Of a DNA stretch of 64,000 bases, positions 28,001 to 36,550 are shown piece after piece. The DNA comes from Diplocloster modestus. GTDB taxonomy: Bacteria; Bacillota; Clostridia; Lachnospirales; Lachnospiraceae. Position 1 is the first letter of the stretch. The number at the start of each line of letters is the position of its first letter. A program made the position numbers and the translations under genes. Where the stretch lies: positions 1 to 64,000 of the forward strand of contig NZ_JAHQCX010000025.1 of assembly GCF_019042245.1 (NCBI RefSeq). The letters are read 5' to 3'. Below the pieces are notes generated by a model, which was given only the letters and a program-made list of their open reading frames with translations, was not told where the DNA came from and searched no databases.

Positions 28001-30585
28001 ACCAGGCAATTGACCGGCATATACTGGAGAACTCGAACAGTAAGATTATTGGTTTTACTACCGGAGAGGGAAGATACGGTGAACTAAATGTTACCGTGTC
28101 GGCCAGAAAAGATATTCTGACAGATATAAAACAGATGCTGCGCCATAGAATCACAGAAAAATTCTCGAATTGGGATAAGGATAGACTTCAAAAAGCAGTA
28201 AATTATTGTGTCGATGAGTTATCTCAATACATGGATGGAAGCAGAATACTGAAAGCGCTCAATCCATATGATTATGAAATACACAGTTTTCTGGCATATA
28301 TTCTTACGTTGCAAATGTTGGGTCTTACCAAAAAGGATAATAATTATATTCTCCGCGCTTTGATCAGTTTAGACTCTTATAAACATTGGTTTGCGGAAGA
28401 CGATGAGGTGAGTAATGATAATAAGAGACCAGACTTTATGCTGATTGAGATTCCATACACTCCCAATAATGTTGCTGTAGGTGAAAAACTACAGATCAAG
28501 GCAAAAATTATTGAGTGCAAGATGGGATATAAAAATGAAAGCCTTATTGCGAGGGCAAAGCTGCAACTTGAAAAAGGCCTAAGGACCATGAGCATGAATT
28601 GGCGGCCTAACGCAGAAGGGGTTATGCACAGATATTGGTTAAACCAACTTTACCGTGCAATAATTTTCTCACCTCTTAATTTGAGTGATACCAGTAGCGC
28701 AAATAACGAGTATAATATTGTCCGCGAAAAGATATATGGTATTCTAAATGGTGAATATATGATAGATTGGACAGGAGATATTTTTGCTTTTTGGCTTGAC
28801 GACAACAATGATACACCTGATGAATATGAAATACATTCGACACTGCCTTCTGAGCTTGCATCACAGAATGTATTAATTGGAAGTATGGTTTGCCATAACT
28901 GCGGCCAAATGTTTATTCAGAAGATGTTATTACCGGCCGAAGACCGTACGAGCGCCTTTGCCTATAATGATATTGCGACAATAGAAACGGATGAAGAAGA
29001 GGAAGAGACAGAACAAGAAATGGAATTAATCACTGCGGAGGGGCTTACGATTCCGAAAACCAAGGATGTGTATATTCCATTTTTAATACATTTGGCTGAT
29101 TTGAACGAGCATGCAAGACAGGAGAGCCTTCTGTGGTTTAAGGATCACTTTCATATATCAGAAAGGGATTGCAGAATTGTGTATGAGAGCAATGGCCATT
29201 TGAAGTGGGAGACCGTGTTAGACTTTGCCATAACTGAATTGAGAAAGGCAAAATTGTTGGAAAATAGTTCGGTCGGTAATTTTCATATTACGGATCTCGG
29301 GAAAAAAACTGTAGAATTGCTAAACAATGATAACGAAAATCTTGATTTTTTTGAAATAATCGATTTGGCCTCTCAATCTAATGTTGAGAATGTTAACCCT
29401 GTAGCGCCAGATAGTGAGGATTCTTCTTTAGAAGTTGACGAAGCCACCTTAACGGGAGTGAATAATTTGGAAGATATTAGAGTTTTACTTGGAAAGGATA
29501 AGAGAAATATGCCGGTATATTGGGAATTTGGCCATAATAAATTGGCGAATCGACATATTTTGATTACGGGAACATCCGGCCAAGGTAAGACATACGCGAT
29601 CCAAGCTATGATTTTAGAACTTGCCGAACAGAATATATCCAGTGTTGTATTTGATTATACCGATGGATTTCTGCCGGGAAAACTGGAACCTGAATTCGAA
29701 AAGAAACTCGAAGGGAAAATAACGCAGGAAGTGGCGATTGTGAACCGGATACCCGTTAATCCTTTTCGATTACAGCAGATTGATATCCCGCCGTTCGGAA
29801 GCGTACCAGAAAAGTCAACTACAGTGGCCGGACGTATTTCAGATATATTGAAACACGTGTATTCTTTTGGCGATCAGCAAGCGGCAAGTATCTATACCGC
29901 ATGTAAGCAGGGAATAGACCAATATGGAACTGGAATGGACTTTGCTAAATTGAGAAATCTTCTCCAAGAAACGGGATCTGCGCAGGCTAAGAGTGTTCTT
30001 TCCAAGATGGCCCAATTCTTCGACATGGATTTATTTGATTCGGCAAGAGAATTTAATTGGAAGGATGTTACGCAGGGGGACGGAAAAGTTACAATTATTC
30101 AGTTGACAGGGCTGGATAGAGAACTTCAAACGGTCGTCACAGAAATTATGATGTGGGATGCCTGGTATAGTCTTACGAAGTTCGGCAATAAAAATTTGCC
30201 TTTTGTTGTGGTTCTCGATGAAGCTCAGAATCTTTCTTTTAAAGAAAAATCACCCGCTGAAAAGATACTTCGGGAAGGCCGCAAATATGGCTGGTCGGCG
30301 TGGTTTGCTACCCAGTTCTTAAAAGGAGCATTAGATTCTGGAGAAATATCAAATCTTCAGCAGGCGGCTGAGCGACTCTACTTTAAACCTACGGGTGAGG
30401 AGATGAGCTATATTGCCGATCAAATTGCAGATAATAAATCGGAAACAGCAGAATGGCAGAATGTGATAAAGGGAATCCAAAAAGGTCAATGTGTTGTGCA
30501 GGGAGACCGTATTAAGCAGAACGGGCAGTTCGGCGCAGTAAGGCCAACTTTGATCAATGTGAGTAGTTTCAAAGAGAGGATCTAA
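25009..30585 (+). CDS. dptH: DptH-like giant protein with C-terminal HerA/FtsK-type translocase domain
   Basis: The 1858-aa protein ends in a HerA-like ATPase domain (about residues 1480-1858): Walker A GTSGQGKT (1521-1528), Walker B VVVLDEAQNL with Asp1737-Glu1738, then 'GRKYGWSAWFATQFL'. A zinc-knuckle-like 'CHNCGQ' lies near residue 1297 and an acidic linker near 1325. The long N-terminal part has no domain I can name; 'PDFMLIEIPY..KIIECKMGYKNESLI' at about 1142-1186 resembles a PD-(D/E)xK nuclease core (D...E-x-K), inferred only. A tandem repeat of PDDQKE (26206-26247) suggests a flexible insert. The family member DptH acts in restriction of unmodified DNA. Start overlaps dptG by 4 bp. 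Confidence 0.75.
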   Translation: MMKQLVNALYQNIVNQIQPFKSNIVRIEGINNPIIYQCVCEKIQREYGIEEFIAKLTREKYKEFKEANHPEWNQALNYLHKGKNNTYSESYSIGYAEDSFVDFNNAITRWRNESANQISSRTSLILLMGTEAAQDTGGLADTSFVISPKSMIATLSRDYSVWFSDIIRTNDIHEDYKKPIHALYKALFTQISTDIFKLSDFIDGLQELTFDSIQELVSHICETLNVTWGIPSIVDKKAVPKVSILNKGASDGAKIITSAAKFIERSDDIPSKKFLERLQLKFKKYAERHNIDTTASFPEENPVFRDYEEFEKAVTDFMRGIDLDVNRSKLLEVDYSIIHEIVGTSLPKLPKEKIQTYSGSPVEVYSRIFLDVIKGFYSANSAYPTQISIYVDKISLSDCPDDQKEERPDDQKEDSFLHVCNFVGGILHFFNELAIDIDGQLMEFKYSDVNCEDPFDFANYDKVKDKIKSTGKWGNPSKVQFIVTATNDENLYKCEYRWAFSPYSPWLNAFSYLADIFVNPDGASYILPTLVACSNIQEYLDCESEDEFYAHLQKFRGVELFDEHKNKIRECFENSLTGLFDLVCNDFKDFTLTLTQHGFYNAGNKLRALVQSYTNLMKSVHDHYSSFTDDQKENINLLINIFVITSNTAVLSNSDMCDVIVPAYNPVMLEKMDAQQLFLRRGFNELLDNLMSEEYSESVLKSKFANLVQLSSITQATDSIIKKADEYLVCQNMWEYFGVYYGINNSNDILEGTAFGPSMVADDEDASAMLRSTPKSNIIVRNVLDYIRTFPARVDGLKIAFIAPTDMQHIVSAVHSIAKILDNEYFPATINIKLICLNSKKNSAAYLRRWLDSYFSDDRSVKVNTYLYNSTVCSKADVEGMKEVLKNHDLCFTYNILQSTRVQFDLGTDEDIDINYEKFPMTFTPDTIPATHGRKRRVNISQFQFLAAKQHTQASHIAGHPHSLDGTYRIYRTLELTEIQEAIIEVAHGSCKWVVCVDQAIDRHILENSNSKIIGFTTGEGRYGELNVTVSARKDILTDIKQMLRHRITEKFSNWDKDRLQKAVNYCVDELSQYMDGSRILKALNPYDYEIHSFLAYILTLQMLGLTKKDNNYILRALISLDSYKHWFAEDDEVSNDNKRPDFMLIEIPYTPNNVAVGEKLQIKAKIIECKMGYKNESLIARAKLQLEKGLRTMSMNWRPNAEGVMHRYWLNQLYRAIIFSPLNLSDTSSANNEYNIVREKIYGILNGEYMIDWTGDIFAFWLDDNNDTPDEYEIHSTLPSELASQNVLIGSMVCHNCGQMFIQKMLLPAEDRTSAFAYNDIATIETDEEEEETEQEMELITAEGLTIPKTKDVYIPFLIHLADLNEHARQESLLWFKDHFHISERDCRIVYESNGHLKWETVLDFAITELRKAKLLENSSVGNFHITDLGKKTVELLNNDNENLDFFEIIDLASQSNVENVNPVAPDSEDSSLEVDEATLTGVNNLEDIRVLLGKDKRNMPVYWEFGHNKLANRHILITGTSGQGKTYAIQAMILELAEQNISSVVFDYTDGFLPGKLEPEFEKKLEGKITQEVAIVNRIPVNPFRLQQIDIPPFGSVPEKSTTVAGRISDILKHVYSFGDQQAASIYTACKQGIDQYGTGMDFAKLRNLLQETGSAQAKSVLSKMAQFFDMDLFDSAREFNWKDVTQGDGKVTIIQLTGLDRELQTVVTEIMMWDAWYSLTKFGNKNLPFVVVLDEAQNLSFKEKSPAEKILREGRKYGWSAWFATQFLKGALDSGEISNLQQAAERLYFKPTGEEMSYIADQIADNKSETAEWQNVIKGIQKGQCVVQGDRIKQNGQFGAVRPTLINVSSFKERI

Positions 30586-30588
30586 TCT

Positions 30589-31458
30589 ATGTTAAGTAAT
30601 CAACAGCAGGAGAGTAAACGAGTAATCAATCGTTCGCAATTAAAGTTTCATGAGACATTTCAGCCTGAAACCGGTTATATTTCGAAAATTCTGGAACTTG
30701 CTTCTAAAAGCTATCAGGGAAGCAAGTTCGAGATAAGTGAAATAACCGGGATTCCTACCGGAAACCTAAAAGGAAAAGTGGAACCCAATATCAAATATGC
30801 AGCTTACATGAATTTGATTACATATGAGGTTGTAAAGGGAATCTATATGTTATCTCTTACGGACATGGGGAAGGAAGTATTCGAACAAGATCGATATTTA
30901 CAAGATCACCTCACAAAATGGATTTGTCATTACGGTATCACACAAAGATTTTCAGGGGCGATACAGTGGGCCTATCTTGTGAACGAGGCCCATACTGGCT
31001 ATATTCAAGGAATCTCGCAGGAGCGTCTATTAAATCAGGCGGTTAAATTTTGGGGTGTAGATATAACCTTCGAAGAAGCTTTCGGCGTAGTAAAAAGAAG
31101 CTATTTAGATGGTATTTTTGCTGACCTGGAATATTTTTATGTGGATGATGTGTCTGGCGAATTTAAATTTAATGAAATTCAGGATAAAGAGGAATTGCTG
31201 TTTGTGTATGCATATGCAATTTTAAATAGTTGGAAGTTGTGCTATCCGAATAGTATGGAAATTACAATGATTCAATTAATGAATGAGCTGTCATTTGGAA
31301 AAGTGTTTGGTCTGAATGATGATTCTGTCCATGAAGTTCTTGAGGATTTGTGTAATGAGGGAATTTTATCCGTAAATCGTCAGCTCTTTCCTGCAACTAT
31401 CATGCGTTCCGCGACAGTCGCAGGGATATTGCCACTGTTGTATAGCAGGCTATTGTAA
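30589..31458 (+). CDS. DUF4007-like protein, copy 2 (diverged)
   Basis: The 289-aa protein resembles the DUF4007 protein at 16038: an opening 'KFHETFQPETGYISKI', a helix-turn-helix-like stretch 'FEISEITGIPTGNLKGKVEPNIKYAAYMNLI', and 'FEQDRYLQDHLTKWICHYGI...GAIQWAYLVNE', which lines up with 'FQYDPYFDDIFTLFILHYHI...WNIFFNE' in copy 1. The C-terminal half holds a possible winged helix near the end. As with copy 1, a giant ATPase follows after a short gap (26 bp). This supports a duplicated two-gene module. The relationship is by eye and needs a profile search. Function unknown. Confidence 0.6.
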   Translation: MLSNQQQESKRVINRSQLKFHETFQPETGYISKILELASKSYQGSKFEISEITGIPTGNLKGKVEPNIKYAAYMNLITYEVVKGIYMLSLTDMGKEVFEQDRYLQDHLTKWICHYGITQRFSGAIQWAYLVNEAHTGYIQGISQERLLNQAVKFWGVDITFEEAFGVVKRSYLDGIFADLEYFYVDDVSGEFKFNEIQDKEELLFVYAYAILNSWKLCYPNSMEITMIQLMNELSFGKVFGLNDDSVHEVLEDLCNEGILSVNRQLFPATIMRSATVAGILPLLYSRLL

Positions 31459-31484
31459 TATTGGAGTAGTATGAGGAGGGGCAT

Positions 31485-34400
31485 ATGAAAGTATGTGATA
31501 TCGTACATTTTAGTAATGAACGTTGCTTTAATGGGGCTGTGCAAACGGAGTGGTTTTATGATCAGGAAAGAGTGGAGGCCGTGGCAGAGAGCTATGTCTT
31601 CCATGGACCCAAATATTTTGGCGTGTCTGAGGTAGACGTGGATCTTAACGGTCATAAATTGGTAGATACGGCATCTTTTGCGCTAAATCTTGCAATGAAG
31701 CTCTATAAGACAAAACCCAATAATAATTTTATTATGACAATAGCAGGATACGGCGCCGGCAAATCTCATCTTGCGGTTAGTTTAGCAGGGTTATTTTCAG
31801 GAGACAAAGATCTGTCCGATCTGGTCCTTAATAAAATCAGGATAGCAGATAAAAATATTGCAGAGAAAATCTGCCAGGTTAATACAAAAAAGAATTTGGT
31901 TATTGTACTCAATGGTATGAATAATTTCAATCTTGATTCTGAGATACTAAAATGTGTCAGAGTGACATTATCACAAAACGGCATGACGGATGAAGTCTTA
32001 AGGTCGCTTACCAAGTCGTATGATATTGCCCGGCAATTTGTAGAAAAGGCATTTTCAAAGAATCAGTCTCAATTTGAATCTTATGCTGCAGAGTCTGGTC
32101 TTAATTTTAAAGGCGATGATTTACGGGGTTATCTGATGTCAAACATAGAGTCTGATAATCGAACCATAACGGTTGTAAATACTATGTATAAAGAAATAAC
32201 GGGCGATTCGATCAGGTGGGATCGTGGACTGTCCGCTGGAGACATCCTGACAGAGGTATGCACAAAACTGTGCGGAGAGAATAAGCCATTTAATAAAATT
32301 CTTATTTTGTTTGATGAATTCGGTCGTTTTATTGAGTATGCTGCTACAAATCCTGATGTAGCGGGAGAGGCAGCTTTGCAGCAGATATTCGAGGCGGTTC
32401 AATCTGCAGATGGTAAAATAATTTTCTCTGGTTTTGTACAGAACGAATTGGAGGCTTATTTGTCCAGAGTAGGAAAAACTTCTAATGTCATTCGATATGT
32501 AGGACGTTATAAGGCCAGTGAGGCTTTGTATCTGTCATCCAATTTTGAAACCATTTTAGCCAATCTGCTTCAAAAGACAAGCGAAGTGGTTTACTCACGT
32601 GCAATAGGTAATGCGCTCAACAAATATGGGAACTACTATGATAAAATTGAGAGCGCACTTATCCGTTGGGATCGGTCTAAGCGGAAGAGAGATGTTTGGG
32701 TAAACAGAGAATTATATAAAACCGTTATTCTGCAGGGCTGCTATCCATTACATCCAATTACGGTATGGTTGTTGTCCGATATGCATAGCTGGATGCAGCA
32801 GCGCTCAGCAATTTCTTTTGCTGCTGAAATGGTTGAAAGAATATCGCAAGTGGAGATTGAAGGAACATGGCTTCCGTATATTTATCCTATAGATATTATA
32901 GATTCAGGTATCTATAAGGAAATGCTGAGTTCTGAAGAAAAAGGTTTGGTTCAGAGTCAGTACTGTATGCTTTACCAAGATATTATAGTAAAAGTAGGAG
33001 ATAAGCTTGGGGAAAATGAGCGAAAAGCATTAAAATCAATTCTTGTGGTTAACATCGGACATTTCGTTTTACTGAGCCGTGATGAAGTGATGTTAGCCTT
33101 ACGTTATTGTTCAGATTTAAAAGAGAATGAATTAATAACGGCGCTCAAAAGACTTGAAAATATGTACGGTATCATTGCCTATGATGAAAATACAAATAAA
33201 TTCGATATGCTCGCAGAGGCAAACGGTATATATGAGTTTAAGAGAATATATGCCAGATATAAAATGATGGCGAAGCCCGCTTCTATTGAGGACTGTGAGG
33301 ATGCTCTAAAAAAAAGACTTGAGTTAAACTTAGATATTGAAACGGCTTTTGCGCAACAGCACCATATATCCTCCACGGAATGGAAATTTAAAAAGAAACT
33401 GATGGATTCCGCGGATATAACGGATACTTTGTTAATGCATGAGTTAAGAGAACTTGATATGGATTATAGTGGAGAAGGTTATAGAGGAGAAGTCATATTT
33501 GCTTATTGTTCGAAAGATTCCGATCGAGAAATCATAAGGTTAAGTGAACTTCACAAGCATCTTGGTATTTCTAATTATCCGTTACTTATCACGTTCCTGG
33601 ATGATCACGTTGGAAAAATAGTATCGGGGCTAACTTTAAAAAATGTGCTCAACCGTTTCTCAACAGCAGACGCGGAACGTTTTCAAAAACACATTACTTT
33701 GCAACATAAGTCTGTAGATGAAGATATTGTTAATACTTTCAAATCGCTCGTGCGAGACAGATTATTTATTGTGGATGAAGGCCTAAGACAATATCAGATG
33801 CGTTTGAGTCCGTTGTGCACATCAAAATTTGAAGAAATATATTATCAGGCGCCTGCCTTCATGTTTGATGGTTTCGAAAACAAGTCGCCAGTTGCGGCCC
33901 GTCGATATCTGGCTAATATATGTACCAAAATGTTTGATAGAACATTGATGAATATTCAGAGTTATAATGCTTTATCTACCGATGAAAAAAATCGAATTAA
34001 AGCATGTTTGGCGGTGAATGGTACAACCTCGTGGCAGGTATTCGATAACACCTGTACTTTTATCAAGCCGAATAATACACAGATGCTGCATATTTTTAAC
34101 CTTGTAGAAGAGACCTTAAAGGATGACGAAGCCCTTAGCGTTACACAATTGTTCGGTCGCTTCACAAAAGCGCCTTATGGTATGAATGTTAATGCGATTG
34201 CATTATTTACGTTTTACTTTATTGCCTATCAGGATAAAAATATACGATGTTACTTTGGCAGTGAGAGACTTCAGCCTGCGCATCTTAGTAGCAATATATT
34301 TAAAAACCTTAAATTGCAGCCGAAGGAATTTTTAAAGATTCGGCTTCAGAAAAATAAGCAAGTAAATGTTGATCCGATACAGGAACTGTGCAAGGAGATT

Positions 34401-35705
34401 ATGGGATGCACTTTAGTGGAGGATTGTCAGAATTATAAGAAAAAACTAGAAGATTTGCTCGCACAAGAAGGGGATAGTCAGTCTGACAAAGTGATAATTG
34501 CGTCTGCGTCAACACGTCTTGATGAGGGCATTAAGTTAAGAGCTGAAATTTATGACAAGTTGAATAAAGGACAGGATATCCTTGATAGTGTAAAAAAGAG
34601 CTTCAGGATTTATCAGTTTGTCAATGTATTTGAATGCTATGTAGATACAAATATACCGATTTCCAATTCTTTACCTTTTACATATAGCGATAATTATAAA
34701 GAAAAAATGGAGAAACTCAAAAATGAAGCGAATGAACTTTTGAACAAAAAAGGGATTGTAGCCATCAATAAATTAACTTGTGATATAACGCAATTATCTC
34801 AATTTAAAGAGAGGAGTAGAAGAACAGCTCAAAAATTCCGAAACCAGGGATACGAAAAATATGCGTGTGCCATTGAATCTCGTGCACTTGAATTAGAGGA
34901 GGAACTGCTTGCAAAGAATAAATATGAAGCCACATTTGTTGAGTTATATAAAGATATTGCTATGATATCGGACGCAAGCGCTATGGGTTATTCTACCTGT
35001 AGTACAGCGCTTGAAAAAATGAAAGGCTGGGAGCGTTTCTTCTTAAATATTACAGATATGCCGGAAACTCTTTTAAAAGAGCACGAGGCGAAGGTAAAAA
35101 ATGCAATCACTATATTGACCAAACGTCTTGATGATATTTCGTTTAGCTTCCGGGATGTCCTAAATAAAGTTTCTCTGATACAGAGTTTGCCAGAACTGAT
35201 TCAATATCGTGATAAACTTTCGGCAATATTAGAACTTGGCCTTAAAGAGGAAGATGTTTCTTCCGTAAATGAAACTTTAAACCAGATTGCAGCTGCAAAA
35301 TCAATAATTGAAAAAATGCCTGAGAACATTGATGATTTGAAAAATTATCAAAAAACGTTACACGCAGATGACTTAGGAAAGTGCAATTTGGCAGTAACTA
35401 CAGAACTCGACATGAAACTGGCCGATTTAGTTAAGCAACAGACGGATTGGATTTCGCGCTATATTTTACCGATAGAAAATAGTATTGATAGCATGAGTGC
35501 AATAGACTGTTCAAATTGGCTGGACCGAACGCAGGAATTACCGGTGTACTTGGATGCTTCCTCTTTGAATCGATATAATGATGTATCTTTCAAAGTTGAA
35601 GCTCAATTGCACAAGAGCCGTGTGCAGGGGGTATTTATCTTGTTTCATAAGCTTAATGATGAAGAAAAAGTAGAGTTCTTAAAAATGATATCAGCGGATA
35701 AATAA
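31485..35705 (+). CDS. Large BrxC/PglY-like P-loop ATPase, copy 2
   Basis: The 1406-aa protein has Walker A GYGAGKS (residues 88-94), Walker B ILFDEFGRF with Asp277-Glu278, a sensor-like 'IIFSGFVQNELEAYL' with a downstream 'RYVGRY', and the PYGM motif (897-900, 'KAPYGMNVNAIALF'). The order and spacing match the ATPase at 16950, so the two are probably ancient paralogues. The C-terminal 400 residues (about 990-1400) are rich in Lys, Glu and Leu and likely form coiled coils, an addition that copy 1 mostly lacks. It is the last gene of the continuous operon. The ribosome site GAGGAGG precedes its ATG. Confidence 0.75.
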   Translation: MKVCDIVHFSNERCFNGAVQTEWFYDQERVEAVAESYVFHGPKYFGVSEVDVDLNGHKLVDTASFALNLAMKLYKTKPNNNFIMTIAGYGAGKSHLAVSLAGLFSGDKDLSDLVLNKIRIADKNIAEKICQVNTKKNLVIVLNGMNNFNLDSEILKCVRVTLSQNGMTDEVLRSLTKSYDIARQFVEKAFSKNQSQFESYAAESGLNFKGDDLRGYLMSNIESDNRTITVVNTMYKEITGDSIRWDRGLSAGDILTEVCTKLCGENKPFNKILILFDEFGRFIEYAATNPDVAGEAALQQIFEAVQSADGKIIFSGFVQNELEAYLSRVGKTSNVIRYVGRYKASEALYLSSNFETILANLLQKTSEVVYSRAIGNALNKYGNYYDKIESALIRWDRSKRKRDVWVNRELYKTVILQGCYPLHPITVWLLSDMHSWMQQRSAISFAAEMVERISQVEIEGTWLPYIYPIDIIDSGIYKEMLSSEEKGLVQSQYCMLYQDIIVKVGDKLGENERKALKSILVVNIGHFVLLSRDEVMLALRYCSDLKENELITALKRLENMYGIIAYDENTNKFDMLAEANGIYEFKRIYARYKMMAKPASIEDCEDALKKRLELNLDIETAFAQQHHISSTEWKFKKKLMDSADITDTLLMHELRELDMDYSGEGYRGEVIFAYCSKDSDREIIRLSELHKHLGISNYPLLITFLDDHVGKIVSGLTLKNVLNRFSTADAERFQKHITLQHKSVDEDIVNTFKSLVRDRLFIVDEGLRQYQMRLSPLCTSKFEEIYYQAPAFMFDGFENKSPVAARRYLANICTKMFDRTLMNIQSYNALSTDEKNRIKACLAVNGTTSWQVFDNTCTFIKPNNTQMLHIFNLVEETLKDDEALSVTQLFGRFTKAPYGMNVNAIALFTFYFIAYQDKNIRCYFGSERLQPAHLSSNIFKNLKLQPKEFLKIRLQKNKQVNVDPIQELCKEIMGCTLVEDCQNYKKKLEDLLAQEGDSQSDKVIIASASTRLDEGIKLRAEIYDKLNKGQDILDSVKKSFRIYQFVNVFECYVDTNIPISNSLPFTYSDNYKEKMEKLKNEANELLNKKGIVAINKLTCDITQLSQFKERSRRTAQKFRNQGYEKYACAIESRALELEEELLAKNKYEATFVELYKDIAMISDASAMGYSTCSTALEKMKGWERFFLNITDMPETLLKEHEAKVKNAITILTKRLDDISFSFRDVLNKVSLIQSLPELIQYRDKLSAILELGLKEEDVSSVNETLNQIAAAKSIIEKMPENIDDLKNYQKTLHADDLGKCNLAVTTELDMKLADLVKQQTDWISRYILPIENSIDSMSAIDCSNWLDRTQELPVYLDASSLNRYNDVSFKVEAQLHKSRVQGVFILFHKLNDEEKVEFLKMISADK

Positions 35706-35798
35706 AGTGATTACAGATCTTCGATTGCGATCCAGCTGCCGAAAACGGCCGTGTAAAATGTGATAATTGGGAATTCGGAAAGAGAGTGGATATTTGTA

Positions 35799-36170
35799 AT
35801 GGGAGAAGCACATCAGCAGAGAAGATGGGAGCGGGAAGAAGTTATTATTCTTGTAGTAGGATATTTTAGCACTAAATATCTTTCGGCAGAAGAGATTACG
35901 GCTTCCCACTGGACCATTAGTAATTTTTTAAGGAAACGTGAAGAAATGATCACTGGTGAAATGGTTTCTGACATTTTCAGAGATTTTGCAGGAATTCACA
36001 TGCAATCAGGTAGAATCCGGAGTTTGGATCCGGATATAAAGTACTCTGGTATGCAGGCAACAAAACTTCAGAAAGAAATTGTTCAGGAATATTTGGAGAA
36101 TCCTCAGAAAATTATTAATGAGGCAGAACAGATATATATAAAATATGCGAATGATTTGGGGCTTTGCTAG
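35799..36170 (+). CDS. Small accessory protein of the defence island, unknown family
   Basis: The 123-aa protein starts at an ATG with AGAGAGTGG upstream; an in-frame GTG at 35760 is less likely. It reads 'RRWEREEVIILVVGYFSTK' then 'ISNFLRKREEM' and 'FRDFAGIHMQSGRIRSLDP'. This resembles the small N-terminal helical domain found ahead of HNH nucleases in several restriction proteins (W-x-x-E-E opening, 'N.aGI.mQ....LDP' core), but no nuclease follows. It is AT-rich like the operon and lies 93 bp behind it, so it may be a regulator or DNA-recognition subunit. This is inference. Confidence 0.55.
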   Translation: MGEAHQQRRWEREEVIILVVGYFSTKYLSAEEITASHWTISNFLRKREEMITGEMVSDIFRDFAGIHMQSGRIRSLDPDIKYSGMQATKLQKEIVQEYLENPQKIINEAEQIYIKYANDLGLC

Positions 36171-36550
36171 TTGTACCATGAGGGGACACAAGGATAAGTG
36201 GGGCGATAAATGACGCAACTCTTAAGAATATGTTTGTTACGATCAATTTATCAATTCCAGTAGACTGCCAGGAATTTGCAGCAATATACTAATTATATCA
36301 CATTAGGTTTGAAAAGAAGTCGGATATGTTACCTGCTGATTTAAAGTCTTAGAGTTAATAAGGAATCACTGTTGGAATGTTTCTGGAAATGGGTTGAATA
36401 ATCCAACCACTGGAAGGAAGCATACTACAAAAAGCAGACCTATGATGAGTGTTATAAATACCTGTGTAAAGAAACTTCCGAAATGTCAATCTCAGTAAAA
36501 ATCATAAAACTTATTAGAGACGATCAATACAGCTGCAAGGAGTGAGACAA
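36171..36550. other. Decayed AT-rich segment
   Basis: No intact frame is present. Around 36408-36545 a stretch reads as WKEAYYKKQTYDECYKYL and ends in 'DDQYSCKE' before a stop, apparently the tail of a lost gene. Several stops and frameshifts precede it. Confidence 0.5.

Noticed and set aside
14300..35705. Canonical BREX or canonical Dnd assignment for the operon
   Set aside because: No PglZ, BrxL or methyltransferase for BREX, and no DndB, DndD or DndE for Dnd; only parts of each are present.
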